Shown here in pieces: positions 8,908-17,897 of a DNA stretch of 64,000 bases. Origin of the DNA: Algisphaera agarilytica (lineage in GTDB: Bacteria; Planctomycetota; Phycisphaerae; Phycisphaerales; Phycisphaeraceae); assembly GCF_014207595.1 (NCBI RefSeq), contig NZ_JACHGY010000001.1:1612001-1676000 (forward strand). The letters are read 5' to 3'. The notes beneath the pieces were generated by a model. The model was not told the DNA's origin. It saw nothing but the letters and a program-made list of their open reading frames with translations, and made no database searches. The position numbers and the translations under genes are program-made. Within the stretch, counting starts at the first letter, position 1. Every line of letters begins with the position of its first letter.

Positions 8908-9801
8908 ATGGCCGCCAAGCTCAAAACCCTCGTCGAATCCCGCGCCTTCGCCAACGTCATCCTCGGGCTGATCGTGTTCGCCGCGGTGATCGTCGGCATC
9001 GAGACCTACCCCGGCGTGATGGATCGCCACGGCAAGCTGCTCCACACGATCGACAAGATCATCATCTGGCTGTTCGCTCTCGAAGCGGCGCTCAAGATGT
9101 CCGCCGGGGGCAAGAAGTGGTACCGCTACTTCACCGACCCGTGGAACATCTTCGACTTCACGATCGTGGTGGTGTGCTTCCTGCCGGTGAACGCGCAGTA
9201 CGCCCAGGTGCTGCGATTGGCCCGGGTGCTGCGGGCGCTGCGGCTGATCTCGGCGATCCCGAAGCTACAGCTGCTGGTCGGCTCGCTGCTCAAGTCGCTG
9301 CCGTCGATGTGTTACGTCGGGCTGCTGCTCATGGTGATGTTCTACGTCTACGCGGTGCTGGGCGTGTTCCTCTTCCGCGAGAACGACCCGGTGCACTTCC
9401 GCAACCTCGAGCTGTCGATGCTCAGCCTGTTCCGCGTGGTCACCCTCGAAGACTGGACCGACGTGATGTACATCCAGATGTACGGCTCGGCGAACTACCC
9501 GTTCAGCGAGCAGGACCTGGCCCGGTACGAGTTCAACAGCAACGCCCAGCCGTTCATCGGCGCGTTCTACTTCGTGTCGTTTGTGGCGCTGGGCACCATG
9601 ATCATGCTCAACTTGTTCATCGGCGTGATCATCCAGTCCATGGACGAAGCCCAGGCCGAGGCCGAGCAAGCTAAACGCCGAAAACATATCGAAGACACCG
9701 GCCACATCAGCGTCGGTGACGAGATGGCATTGATCCAGAAACAACTCAAAGCGCTGGCGGATGATTTGGAGCGGCTGCAGAAGCGAGCCGACAAAGAATG
9801 A
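8908..9801 (+). CDS. One-domain voltage-gated cation channel (BacNav-type)
   Basis: 297 residues with six membrane segments. S1 is about 13-31, S2 about 46-63, S3 about 80-92. S4 is about 101-113, with Arg103, Arg106, Arg109 and Arg112 at every third position. S5 is about 135-155 and S6 about 216-243 (MIMLNLFIGVIIQSM). The pore loop holds TLEDWTD (179-185), the selectivity filter; classic bacterial sodium channels have TLESWSM-like filters. The C-terminal tail (about 272-293) is a heptad coiled coil, as in tetrameric NaChBac relatives. It should form a homotetramer in the inner membrane. The acidic filter suggests calcium permeability, which is an inference. It is monocistronic. Confidence 0.88.
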   Translation: MAAKLKTLVESRAFANVILGLIVFAAVIVGIETYPGVMDRHGKLLHTIDKIIIWLFALEAALKMSAGGKKWYRYFTDPWNIFDFTIVVVCFLPVNAQYAQVLRLARVLRALRLISAIPKLQLLVGSLLKSLPSMCYVGLLLMVMFYVYAVLGVFLFRENDPVHFRNLELSMLSLFRVVTLEDWTDVMYIQMYGSANYPFSEQDLARYEFNSNAQPFIGAFYFVSFVALGTMIMLNLFIGVIIQSMDEAQAEAEQAKRRKHIEDTGHISVGDEMALIQKQLKALADDLERLQKRADKE

Positions 9802-9810
9802 CCACATTGG

Positions 9811-9906
9811 CCCCGGGTCAATGACCCGGGGTGCCGCGGCTGCCGTGCAAATGTGTTGCGCCCCCAGAAGTCCCAACCCGCGGCACCCCCGGCGACTCAC
9901 CGGGGG
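9811..9906. repeat. Paired inverted hairpin element (REPIN-like)
   Basis: A 29-nt unit at 9811-9839 (hairpin of CCCCGGGTCA facing TGACCCGGGG, then TGCCGCGG) is repeated in inverted orientation at 9878-9906 (CCGCGGCA, then hairpin CCCCCGG facing CCGGGGG). A 38-nt spacer separates them. The arrangement of two short palindromes pointing at each other matches REPIN elements. It also lies between the convergent channel and purE genes and could act as a transcript end. Confidence 0.6.
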
Positions 9907-9923
9907 CTGAGGTTGCAGCCGGA

Positions 9924-10415
9924 TCAATCCAACTCCATCGCCGCGGCCTTCGCCGACTGTTCCTTGCGGAAGTCGTGCAGCTTTGCCCGCAGCGACGCGT
10001 CGCTGTTCGCCAGGATCGACACCGCCAGCAGCGCCGCGTTCTTCGCGCCGCTGTCGCCGATGGCCAGCGTCCCCACCGGCACGCCGCCAGGCATCTGCAC
10101 GATCGACAGCAGGCTGTCCATCCCGCTGAGCGCCTTCGACTTGATCGGCACCCCCAAGACCGGCAGCACCGTCTTGCTCGCGACCATGCCCGGCAGGTGG
10201 GCCGCGCCGCCCGCCCCGGCGATGATGACCTGCAGGCCACGCTCCTCGGCCGAGGCGGCGTAGTCGAACATCAACTCCGGCGTGCGGTGGGCCGAGGTCA
10301 CCTTCGCCTCGTACGCCACGCCAAAACCCTCGAGCATCTCCGCGGCCAACTTCATCGTCGGCCAATCCGAGTTGCTGCCCATCACGATCCCAACCAGCGG
10401 CGATGATTCACTCAT
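9924..10415 (-). CDS. purE: 5-(carboxyamino)imidazole ribonucleotide mutase PurE
   Basis: 163 residues, the normal size of class I PurE. The phosphate-binding motif GSNSDW is at about 14-19, followed by SAHRTP (about 41-46) with the catalytic His, and [11 protein letters not shown]. It converts N5-CAIR to CAIR in purine synthesis in the cytoplasm; a PurK partner is not in the window. It lies next to purine catabolic genes but on the opposite strand, so a shared control is possible but not shown. It is flanked by two inverted-repeat elements. Confidence 0.93.
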   Translation of the reverse strand: MSESSPLVGIVMGSNSDWPTMKLAAEMLEGFGVAYEAKVTSAHRTPELMFDYAASAEERGLQVIIAGAGGAAHLPGMVASKTVLPVLGVPIKSKALSGMDSLLSIVQMPGGVPVGTLAIGDSGAKNAALLAVSILANSDASLRAKLHDFRKEQSAKAAAMELD

Positions 10416-10420
10416 CTGAA

Positions 10421-10517
10421 CATTTTGCCACAGATCGCGCCGATTCGCGCATAGGAAAGTCGCCCTGTGATTTTCTGTAATGAATCCGTGCCTATGCGCG
10501 GAATCTGTGGCAAAATG
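10421..10517. repeat. Inverted repeat between purE and the aminotransferase gene
   Basis: CATTTTGCCACAGAT plus CGCGCATAGG (10421-10455) is mirrored by CCTATGCGCG plus ATCTGTGGCAAAATG (10491-10517). The arms match over 25 positions with a short insert in the left arm. It lies between two divergent starts and overlaps any purE promoter. The total length of 97 bp is close to that of the element at 9811. Confidence 0.55.
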
Positions 10518-10548
10518 CCCTGTCCAAAATTTTTAAGAAAGTCAAAGC

Positions 10549-11649
10549 ATGCTCAACATCCCCCCCCGCGTTCTCCACGGCCCCGGCCCCTCGCCGGTCG
10601 CGCCGTCCGTCCTCGAAGCCCTCGCCAAGCCGTGCATCGGCCACATGGACCCCGTCTTCATGCAGGTCATGAACGAGGTGCGGGAGATGCTGCAGCAGGT
10701 CTTCCAGACCGAGAACGAGATGACCCTCGCCTGCTCGGGTACGGGCAGTGCCGGGGCGCAGATGCTCATGGACAACCTCGTCGAGCCGGGCGACACCTGC
10801 CTCATCGGGATCAACGGCGTGTTCGGCGGGCGGCTCACCGAGAAAGCCAAACGTGCCGGAGGCGTCGTCACCAACATGACCGCCGAGTGGGGTCAGGTCT
10901 TCGACCAGGGCGCCATCATCGAGAAGGTCAATGAGCTCAAGCCCAAGCTCGTCGCGTTCGTCCACGCCGAGACCTCGACCGGTGCACTGCAACCTTTCGA
11001 TAAGCTCGCCGACGCGGTCCACGCCAATGGCGGCCTGCTCGCGATGGACTGCGTTACCTCGTTCTCCGGCCTGCCGGTGAAGATCGACGAGTGGGGCATC
11101 GACGCGGCCTACACCGGCACGCAGAAGTGCCTGTCCTGCCCGCCCGGCCTCGGCCCGGTGACGCTGTCCGAACGCGCGATGCACAAGGTGCAAAACCGCC
11201 AGTCGCCGGTGAACTCGTGGTACCTCGATCTCAACCTCGTGGGCAACTACTGGTCCGGCAGCCGGGCGTACCACCACACCGCCCCCGTGAACATGAACTA
11301 CGCGCTGCACGAAGCGCTGCGCCTCGTGCTGGAAGAAGGCCTGGAGGCCCGCTTCGCCCGGCACCAAGCGGTGCACGAGAAGCTCAAGGCCGGCCTGCTC
11401 GAGCGCGGCTTTACGTATGCATCCGACCCCGAGAACTCGCTGCCGATGCTCAACCTCGTGAACATCCCCGAGGGCGTGGCCGACGAAGCCGCGATCCGCA
11501 AACGCCTGCTCGACGAGTTCAACCTCGAGATCGGCGGCGGGCTGGGCGCGCTGGCGGGCAAGTGCTGGCGCATCGGCATCATGGGCCACGGGGCCCGCGA
11601 TGAAAACGTCGAGATGATCCTGGATTCGCTCGACAAGGTGCTTGGGTAA
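10549..11649 (+). CDS. Class V aminotransferase, probable (S)-ureidoglycine-glyoxylate aminotransferase
   Basis: 366 residues, PLP fold type I, class V, alanine-glyoxylate aminotransferase family. The PLP lysine is Lys193 in [19 protein letters not shown] at the start and AYHHTAPVN later are family motifs. By sequence alone it could be alanine- or serine-glyoxylate aminotransferase. Its place three bases before guanine deaminase at the head of a purine catabolic island favours the PucG/HpxJ role, transferring the amino group of ureidoglycine to glyoxylate to give oxalurate and glycine. That specificity is an inference. It is the first gene of a two-gene operon on this strand. Confidence 0.78.
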   Translation: MLNIPPRVLHGPGPSPVAPSVLEALAKPCIGHMDPVFMQVMNEVREMLQQVFQTENEMTLACSGTGSAGAQMLMDNLVEPGDTCLIGINGVFGGRLTEKAKRAGGVVTNMTAEWGQVFDQGAIIEKVNELKPKLVAFVHAETSTGALQPFDKLADAVHANGGLLAMDCVTSFSGLPVKIDEWGIDAAYTGTQKCLSCPPGLGPVTLSERAMHKVQNRQSPVNSWYLDLNLVGNYWSGSRAYHHTAPVNMNYALHEALRLVLEEGLEARFARHQAVHEKLKAGLLERGFTYASDPENSLPMLNLVNIPEGVADEAAIRKRLLDEFNLEIGGGLGALAGKCWRIGIMGHGARDENVEMILDSLDKVLG

Positions 11650-11652
11650 CGC

Positions 11653-12894
11653 ATGATCATCGCCGGCCACCTGCTGCTGCCCGACGACGACCGGCCCGGC
11701 CACGTCCGGCTGAGCCCGGGGCACCTCCGCCTCGACGGCGAGCAGATCGCCGAGGTCGTCGAGGGCGAAATGCCCAACACCTGCGACGCCGGCGGGCCCG
11801 ATGCCCTTATCACCCCCGGCTTCATCGACACCCACCTGCACCTCCCGCAGTTCGACACCATCGGCGCCCACGGCCTGCCGCTGCTCGAATGGCTCGACGG
11901 CGTCACCTTCCCCGCCGAACGCAGATGGGAAGACACCGGCTACGCCCGGGCCATGACCCAGCGCGTCGTCGGCCAGCTCCTGGCCCACGGCACGACCGGC
12001 ATCTGCGCCTACGCCACCGTGCACCACGACGCGACCCACGCGGCGCTGCAAGTCGCCAGAGACGCGGGCCTGCGCGGCGTGATCGGGCAGACGCTCATCG
12101 AACGCAACGCCCCGGATTTCCTGTCGCGCCCCGCGTCGCAGCTGCTCGATGAAACCGCCCGGCTGCTCGAGGCGTTCCCCTCCAGCGGACGCGTGGCCGC
12201 AGCGGTGACGCCGCGGTTTGCCGTGACGTGTACCGCCGGATTCATGGCGGAGATGGGCAAGCTTGCCGCCGAGCACCACGCGTTCATCCAGTCGCACCTC
12301 GCCGAGACCGTGCCGGAGTGTGAGCTCATCGCCGAGCTGTTCGACGGCACGTCCTACGTCGACGTCTATGGCAACGCCGGCCTGCTCACACCCCGATCGG
12401 TCTACGGCCACGGCATCTACCTGGACGAAGCCGACCAACGCACGCTCGCCGAAACCGGCACGATCATCGCCCACTGCCCCACCGCCAACTCGTTCCTGCG
12501 CTCGGGAACGATGGACCGCCGGTCTCACCTGGACCACGACGTCCGCACCACGCTCGGCAGCGACATCGGCGGCGGGTACGAACGCTCCATGGTCCGCGTC
12601 GGCCGCGCCATGATCGAAGCCGCAGCATCGTTCCACGAACGAGAGGTGGACACACTGCCCAACGCCAGCCAAGTGTGGTGGCAGATCACCACGGGCAACG
12701 CCGAGGCGCTGGGCTGGCCAGGCGGCGGGCGATTGGCTGCGGGTGCGTCTGCAGATGTGGTGGTCGTGCAGCCCAACATCCCGTGGCACAACTCGGCGGT
12801 CGATCCGCTCGAACGGCTCATGTGGTCGTGGGACGACCGGTGGGTGCAACGCACGATCGCGCGCGGCCAGACCGCTTATCCCTCGACGGGCTGA
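11653..12894 (+). CDS. guaD: Guanine deaminase
   Basis: 413 residues of the amidohydrolase superfamily. The metal-binding motif is in PGFIDTHLHLPQF (His61 and His63), which with the following Pro-Gln is characteristic of guanine deaminase. SHLAE, GHGIYL, HCPTANSFL and LGSDIGGG supply the other zinc and catalytic residues. It hydrolyses guanine to xanthine and ammonia and so feeds xanthine dehydrogenase encoded next door. It starts three bases after the aminotransferase stop. Its 3' end overlaps xdhC by 19 bases, tail to tail. Confidence 0.92.
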   Translation: MIIAGHLLLPDDDRPGHVRLSPGHLRLDGEQIAEVVEGEMPNTCDAGGPDALITPGFIDTHLHLPQFDTIGAHGLPLLEWLDGVTFPAERRWEDTGYARAMTQRVVGQLLAHGTTGICAYATVHHDATHAALQVARDAGLRGVIGQTLIERNAPDFLSRPASQLLDETARLLEAFPSSGRVAAAVTPRFAVTCTAGFMAEMGKLAAEHHAFIQSHLAETVPECELIAELFDGTSYVDVYGNAGLLTPRSVYGHGIYLDEADQRTLAETGTIIAHCPTANSFLRSGTMDRRSHLDHDVRTTLGSDIGGGYERSMVRVGRAMIEAAASFHEREVDTLPNASQVWWQITTGNAEALGWPGGGRLAAGASADVVVVQPNIPWHNSAVDPLERLMWSWDDRWVQRTIARGQTAYPSTG

Positions 12895-13661
12895 CGCGAA
12901 GCGTCACGCTCTTTCAACAACTGTGCCGCAATGCTCACCGCGATCTCCGCGGGGTGGTTGCTGCCGATCGGCAGGCCCACCGGGCAATGGAACTGCAAGC
13001 GATCCGCGTCGATGCCCACGTCCTGCAACTCCCGACGGAGCACCGCCGCTTTCGCGTTGCTGCCGATCACGCCGAGGAACGGGAACGCCCAGCCCTGCTC
13101 GAAGATCGCCTGCAACACCGGGAAGTCGCTGCGGTGGCCCTTGGTCATGCACAACACGTACGCGCCGTCCGGCAGACCCGCGACCTCCTCGGCCGGCGCT
13201 TCGGTACACACCGTCACCACCGACTCGGGCAAGCGAGACAGCCAATCCGCCCGCGGGTCGATGCACGTCAACGCACACGGCAACTCCGAAAGTAACTTCG
13301 CCAAGGCCTGGGTTACATGCCCCGCGCCAAAGACCACGATCGGCCAGACGTTCACGTTGACCGACTCGAAGTACAGCCGAACCCGCCCGCCGCAGGTCAT
13401 GCCGACGTCGGCTTTGAGGCTCCAATCGACAAACTTGGTCCGGCCTGCATCACGCATCAGTTGAAGCGCCTCGTCGATCGCTTTGGCTTCGACACGACCG
13501 CCGCCGACCGTGCCGTGATCAAGGCCACTGGGCGTGACGATCATCTTGCTGCCCGCGTCCTGCGGGGTCGAGCCGTGCGCATCGACCAGCGTCACCGCGA
13601 CGAACGGCTGCTTGGCGAGGGCGAGCTCGGTGTAGCGCTGGATGTGGGAGGAAGAAGACAT
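12876..13661 (-). CDS. xdhC: XdhC, molybdenum cofactor insertion factor for xanthine dehydrogenase
   Basis: 261 residues. The N-terminal XdhC/CoxI domain (FVAVTLVDAHGSTPQDAGSK, then GTVGGG) is followed by a Rossmann domain (VVFGAGHVTQAL, then CIDPRADW), the usual two-part XdhC layout. It binds and sulfurates molybdenum cofactor and delivers it to the large subunit. It lies directly upstream-to-downstream in a divergently read block with xdhB and xdhA, and is probably expressed as the first gene of that order on the minus strand being xdhA, xdhB, xdhC. A hairpin-forming cluster of TCGGAT repeats separates it from xdhB. Confidence 0.9.
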   Translation of the reverse strand: MSSSSHIQRYTELALAKQPFVAVTLVDAHGSTPQDAGSKMIVTPSGLDHGTVGGGRVEAKAIDEALQLMRDAGRTKFVDWSLKADVGMTCGGRVRLYFESVNVNVWPIVVFGAGHVTQALAKLLSELPCALTCIDPRADWLSRLPESVVTVCTEAPAEEVAGLPDGAYVLCMTKGHRSDFPVLQAIFEQGWAFPFLGVIGSNAKAAVLRRELQDVGIDADRLQFHCPVGLPIGSNHPAEIAVSIAAQLLKERDASRQPVEG

Positions 13662-13668
13662 GTTTCGC

Positions 13669-13733
13669 TCGGATACATCGGATGGTTCGGATCAAACCAT
13701 TGGCCTACATCCGATCCTATCCGATTGATCCGA
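13669..13733. repeat. Three TCGGAT copies facing three ATCCGA copies
   Basis: TCGGAT occurs at 13669, 13678 and 13687, and its complement ATCCGA at 13709, 13719 and 13728, with near-regular 9-10 base spacing. Any of them can pair across the 16-base centre. The cluster covers the xdhB-xdhC junction and includes the last bases of xdhB, so it may shape the messenger between the two cistrons. Confidence 0.5.
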
Positions 13734-16068
13734 GCGATTCCGCCTTGGGTTCGCTGAGCCGGGTCATGCACATCAGGATCTGCTCGTTGGTGGCGGGCAG
13801 TTCGAGCGGGGCGATGGTGCCCGGCGCGACAAACGACATGGCGTGTTTCACCGCCAGCCACGGCGCGACGCCGAGCATGAGCGGGGGTTCGCCCACGGCC
13901 TTGCTCAGCCGGACGTTCCGCTTGTGCTTGGGGTTCGGGATCGTCTCGACGTTGAACACCGCGGGGGTGTCGGTGATGTTGGGGATCTTGTACGTCGTCG
14001 GGCTGGCCGAGAGCAGTTCTCCCTGATCGGAGTATTTGAGTTCTTCGGTGGTGCACCAGCCCATGCCCTGGATGAACCCGCCGTAGAGCTGGCCGCGGTC
14101 GATGCCGGGGTTGATCATTTGGCCGACGTCCATGAGCAGGTCGACACGGTCCACGACCAGGTCGCCGGTGAATCGATCGATCGTGACCTCGGCCGCGGCG
14201 GCCCCGGTGGTGAAGTAGAAGAACGGCGTGCCCTTCCCGGTCTCGCGGTCGAAGTCCACGCCGGGCGTGGCGTAAAACCCACGTGCTCCGAGGTCGACAC
14301 GTTCCCGGCGGGCCGCATCGCAGAACTGGCCGAACGGCAGCTTGTGCTCGGGGTGGCGATCGTCGAACACCGCGCTATTCTCAAAACGGATGTGCTCCGG
14401 CGAGGGCGTTGTGCCTTGCTTCTCGCTGGTCAACAGCTCGGCGCCAAACTCGGCCATGCGCGTTCTGATATCGCGGCAGGCGTTCACCGCGGCGGTGCCG
14501 TTGAGGTCGGTGCCCGCGCTCGCGGCAGTGGGCGAGGTGTTGTGGTTCTTCTCGGTCGAGGTGGTCATCAGCATCACGTCGTCGGGTGTGATGCCGAACT
14601 CATCGGCGACGAGTTGACGGATCTTGGTGTTGAGTCCCTGGCCCATCTCGGTGCCGCCGGTGGAGACCTGCACGGTCCCGTCGGTAAAGACGTGGACGAG
14701 CGCGTTGCCCTGGTTGAGGAACTTGGTGGTGAAGGAGATGCCGAACTTGATCGCGCTCACCGCCAGGCCTTTGACGTGCGTCTTGGACTTGGCATTGAAC
14801 GCCTCGACCTCGGCCATGCGCTGGCGGTAGTCGCTGGTCTGTTCGAGCTGGTCGAAGGTTTCGTGGATGACGTGGTCGCTGACGAGTTGGCCGTAGGGCG
14901 TGTGCGACTTGTCGGGATTGCCGTCGACGTAGGCATTGCGTCGGCGGACGTCGAGCGCGTCGAGGCCGAGGGTTTGGGCGATTTCTTGCAGGATGTTCTC
15001 GATGACCAGCACGCCCTGCGGCCCGCCGAAGCCGCGGAAGGCGGTGTTGGGCGGGAGGTTGGTCTTGCAGATCCGGCCGGTGATCTTGACCACGGGCAGG
15101 TGGTAGGCGTTGTCGGCGTGGAGCATGGTGCGCTCCATGATCGACGTGGACAGGTCCGCAAACGCCCCGCCGTTGCTGAAGAACTCGAACTCAGCGGCGC
15201 GGAGGCGGCCGTCGTCGTCGAAGGCGACCCGGTAGCGCGATTCGTAGGGGTGGCGCTTGCCGGTGAGTTTCATGTCCTGTGTCTTGCCGTAGACGATGCG
15301 CGCGGGTCGGCCGGTGAGCTGGGCCGCGAGCGCCGCGGCGAACGCGGGGATGGCCGACTGCGTTTCCTTGCCGCCGAAGCCGCCGCCCATGCGTTTGCAT
15401 TCGCACACGACCTGGTGCATCGACAAGCCCAAACCCTCGGCCACGACCGCCTGGGTCTCGGTGGGGTTCTGCGTCGAGCAGATCAGCTTGACCTGGCCCT
15501 GTTCGCCGGGGATGGCCTGGCAGGCCTGGGACTCGAGGTAGAACTGCTCCTGACCGTTGTTGTGGAACACGCCTTCGAGGGTGTGCGGCGCTTCGGCGAA
15601 GGCGGCGTCGAGGTCGCCGCGCTGAATGTGACGGATCGGCCCGAGGTACGAATCCGCGGCGATGGCGTCGGGGATCGTCAGGATCGGCGAGGCTTCTTCG
15701 ACATTGACCGCAACCAGCGCCGCAGCGCGGCGCGCGGCCTCACGGCTGTCCGCCGCGATGACCGCCACGGGCTGGCCGACGTAGCTCACCTCTTCGTAAG
15801 CGAGGAACGGTTCGTCATGAAAGATCGGCCCGAACTGCCGCGCCGCGCCCCGCGGCATGTCTTCGTGCGTGTACACCCCCACCACGCCGGGCAACTCCAA
15901 GGCCTGCTCGGCATCGACCGACATCAACCGCCCCGCCGCGACCGGGCTGCCGACGACCTCAACCCACAGCTCGCCCTGGAGCGGGGTGATGTCTTCGACG
16001 TAGGGCGCTTCGCCGGTGACGTGCCCGGGTGCCGAGTCGTGCGGGATGGAGGTTCCGATGGAGGGCAT
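13717..16068 (-). CDS. xdhB: Xanthine dehydrogenase, molybdopterin-binding large subunit
   Basis: 783 residues, the usual size for a separate XdhB. Family motifs are visible: AYVEDI at the start, CKRMGGGFGGKET, TAFRGFGGPQG, GTEMGQGLNTKI and VGEPPLMLG near the C-terminus, the last with the catalytic Glu of xanthine oxidoreductases. It oxidises hypoxanthine to xanthine and xanthine to urate, passing electrons to the XdhA subunit. It lies 50 bases after xdhA on the same strand and is followed by xdhC. Confidence 0.93.
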   Translation of the reverse strand: MPSIGTSIPHDSAPGHVTGEAPYVEDITPLQGELWVEVVGSPVAAGRLMSVDAEQALELPGVVGVYTHEDMPRGAARQFGPIFHDEPFLAYEEVSYVGQPVAVIAADSREAARRAAALVAVNVEEASPILTIPDAIAADSYLGPIRHIQRGDLDAAFAEAPHTLEGVFHNNGQEQFYLESQACQAIPGEQGQVKLICSTQNPTETQAVVAEGLGLSMHQVVCECKRMGGGFGGKETQSAIPAFAAALAAQLTGRPARIVYGKTQDMKLTGKRHPYESRYRVAFDDDGRLRAAEFEFFSNGGAFADLSTSIMERTMLHADNAYHLPVVKITGRICKTNLPPNTAFRGFGGPQGVLVIENILQEIAQTLGLDALDVRRRNAYVDGNPDKSHTPYGQLVSDHVIHETFDQLEQTSDYRQRMAEVEAFNAKSKTHVKGLAVSAIKFGISFTTKFLNQGNALVHVFTDGTVQVSTGGTEMGQGLNTKIRQLVADEFGITPDDVMLMTTSTEKNHNTSPTAASAGTDLNGTAAVNACRDIRTRMAEFGAELLTSEKQGTTPSPEHIRFENSAVFDDRHPEHKLPFGQFCDAARRERVDLGARGFYATPGVDFDRETGKGTPFFYFTTGAAAAEVTIDRFTGDLVVDRVDLLMDVGQMINPGIDRGQLYGGFIQGMGWCTTEELKYSDQGELLSASPTTYKIPNITDTPAVFNVETIPNPKHKRNVRLSKAVGEPPLMLGVAPWLAVKHAMSFVAPGTIAPLELPATNEQILMCMTRLSEPKAESLGSIG

Positions 16069-16118
16069 GGGGGAGGGTTAAAAAACAGGAAAACGGGAAC
16101 GCAGAAAACCAATGGGCA

Positions 16119-17636
16119 TCAAGCCGGCTGCGGTGTTGGGGGCGAGAGCTCGTGGTAACACTTCACGAGGATGTTCTCGGCCAGTTGCAGGCGGAAGTCG
16201 GCGCTGCCGCGCACATCCGACAACGGTGTGATTTCGGTGCGGGCGAGTTGGCCGGCCTGACGCATGGTGTCTTCCGTGAACGGCTGCCCGGCGAGATACG
16301 CCTCGGTCTCGGGCAGGCGTAACACGGTCGGCCCGACACCGCCGTAGGCCAGGCGTGCAGCGACGAGCGTGTCGCCGGTCTCATCGAACGTCAGCAGCAC
16401 CGCGGCGGTGAACGTGCTGATATCCATGTCGCGGCGCTTGGACACTTTGAACAGCTTCAACCGCTGCCCGGGCGTCGGGAGCGGGGTGCGGACCGCGGCG
16501 ATCAGTTCATCATCCGCGAGGTCGAGCTGTTTGTATCCCAGGTAGAAGTCGTTGAGCTTCACGCTGCGTTTGCCTCGCGAGGAAACCAGGTCCAGCTCCG
16601 CGTCCATCACCATGTGGAACGGGATCGAGTCCGCGATCGGCGAGGCGTTGGCGAGGTTGCCCGCGATGGTGCCGGCGTTGCGCACCTGCGGGCTGCCGAA
16701 GAGCGTGAGGATGCGGTGGTACTCGGGCACCGCGTCCTGCACCGCGTGTTCGATCGCTCCCCACGTCGCGCTGGCGCCGCAGGTAAGCACCCCGTGGTCG
16801 AGGGTGACCGCGTCCAGACCATCGATTTGCGTCATACTCAAGATCGCCGCGGGGTACTGGCCCGGCCCCGGCGAGGCGTGGTTGTGCTGCACCCCGAGGT
16901 CGGTCGTGCCCGACGCGACTTTGCAGCCGGGGTTCGCCGCTCGGAACGTGGCGGCTTCTTCGAGCGTGCGCGGCAGGAAGACCCGCCGTGTCTCGCCGTA
17001 CTGCCGGGCTTCGATCAAGACAGACTCGTCGCCGAGGCGGGCAAAGTCTTCGATCATCGGCGAAGAGTCGTAGCGCCGATTCATCGTGTCGACCCCCGCC
17101 GGGTCGATGGCCTTGCCCGCGTCCAGGATCTGCTGGTAGCCGGTGCATCGACACAGGTTGCCCGACAGACCCAGGCGGAGCTGCTCTTCGCTCAAAGCCG
17201 AGCACCCCTCGTGGCCATTGGAACCCTCGCAGGGTTTGGGCGCGGGTTCGTCTTCGAACAACCCCTGCATCGTGACGACGAAGCCGGGCGTGCAGAAACC
17301 ACATTGGCTGCCGTGGCCCTGCACCATCACGTCCTGCACCGGCGAGAGCGTGCCGTCCTGGTTCTTCAAGCCCTCGATGGTTACGAGGTGGGCGCGGTCG
17401 AACTGGTACATGAACCCGATGCAGGCGTCGATGGTCCGGTAGACCAATTGTGATCCATCGCACGACGGCCGACCGACCAACACCGAGCACGCCCCGCAGT
17501 CGCCCTCGGCACAGACCACTTTGGTGCCGGTGTGTCCGAGGGTTTCGCGCAAGAAATCGGTGAGCGTGGAGAACGCCGCCGCGCCATCGGCGGTGTGTCG
17601 CTTTCCATTGAGATAGAAGGCCAAATGGTCACGCAT
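16119..17636 (-). CDS. xdhA: Xanthine dehydrogenase, FeS/FAD small subunit
   Basis: 505 residues. Two [2Fe-2S] clusters occupy about the first 170 residues: CAEGDCGACSVLVG, and later GSQCGFCTPGFV with LSGNLCRCTGYQQI. The FAD-binding domain of the CO dehydrogenase/XDH type follows (GTTDLGVQHN, GNLANASPIADS). It moves electrons from the molybdenum site in XdhB to NAD or another acceptor. ATG 17636 opens directly into the ferredoxin domain (DHLAFYLNGKRH); the frame is open further upstream to 17765, but that part has no homologous look. First gene of the xdhA-xdhB-xdhC operon. Confidence 0.92.
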   Translation of the reverse strand: MRDHLAFYLNGKRHTADGAAAFSTLTDFLRETLGHTGTKVVCAEGDCGACSVLVGRPSCDGSQLVYRTIDACIGFMYQFDRAHLVTIEGLKNQDGTLSPVQDVMVQGHGSQCGFCTPGFVVTMQGLFEDEPAPKPCEGSNGHEGCSALSEEQLRLGLSGNLCRCTGYQQILDAGKAIDPAGVDTMNRRYDSSPMIEDFARLGDESVLIEARQYGETRRVFLPRTLEEAATFRAANPGCKVASGTTDLGVQHNHASPGPGQYPAAILSMTQIDGLDAVTLDHGVLTCGASATWGAIEHAVQDAVPEYHRILTLFGSPQVRNAGTIAGNLANASPIADSIPFHMVMDAELDLVSSRGKRSVKLNDFYLGYKQLDLADDELIAAVRTPLPTPGQRLKLFKVSKRRDMDISTFTAAVLLTFDETGDTLVAARLAYGGVGPTVLRLPETEAYLAGQPFTEDTMRQAGQLARTEITPLSDVRGSADFRLQLAENILVKCYHELSPPTPQPA

Positions 17637-17856
17637 CGGGTTCTGCCGCGGAGGTGGGCGGGTGTTGTTGGACGGCCGATGAAGCGCAGCAGGGCATGGT
17701 TCAGACCGATCGAAAACGGTTGCGATAAGACGCGAGCAGCGATACACTCGCGTGGTTGTGGCCAACCCTGAACCTTACGCTTGGGGGCGTGGAGTGTCAA
17801 CGGTTTTTCGTCCTAAGGTTGGTCTGCGACTGGGGCAGCGCACCGGAGTGCGTGAT

Positions 17857-17866
17857 TCAACGTTGA
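17857..17866. promoter_or_regulatory. Possible operator TCAACGTTGA
   Basis: A perfect 10-bp palindrome with a central CG lies between the divergent xdhA and allantoate amidohydrolase genes. The shape fits LacI/PurR-family operators. A single short palindrome can occur by chance, so this is weak. Confidence 0.3.
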
Positions 17867-17897
17867 TTGTTTTTGTCAGGCCAACTCGGCCGTTTGG

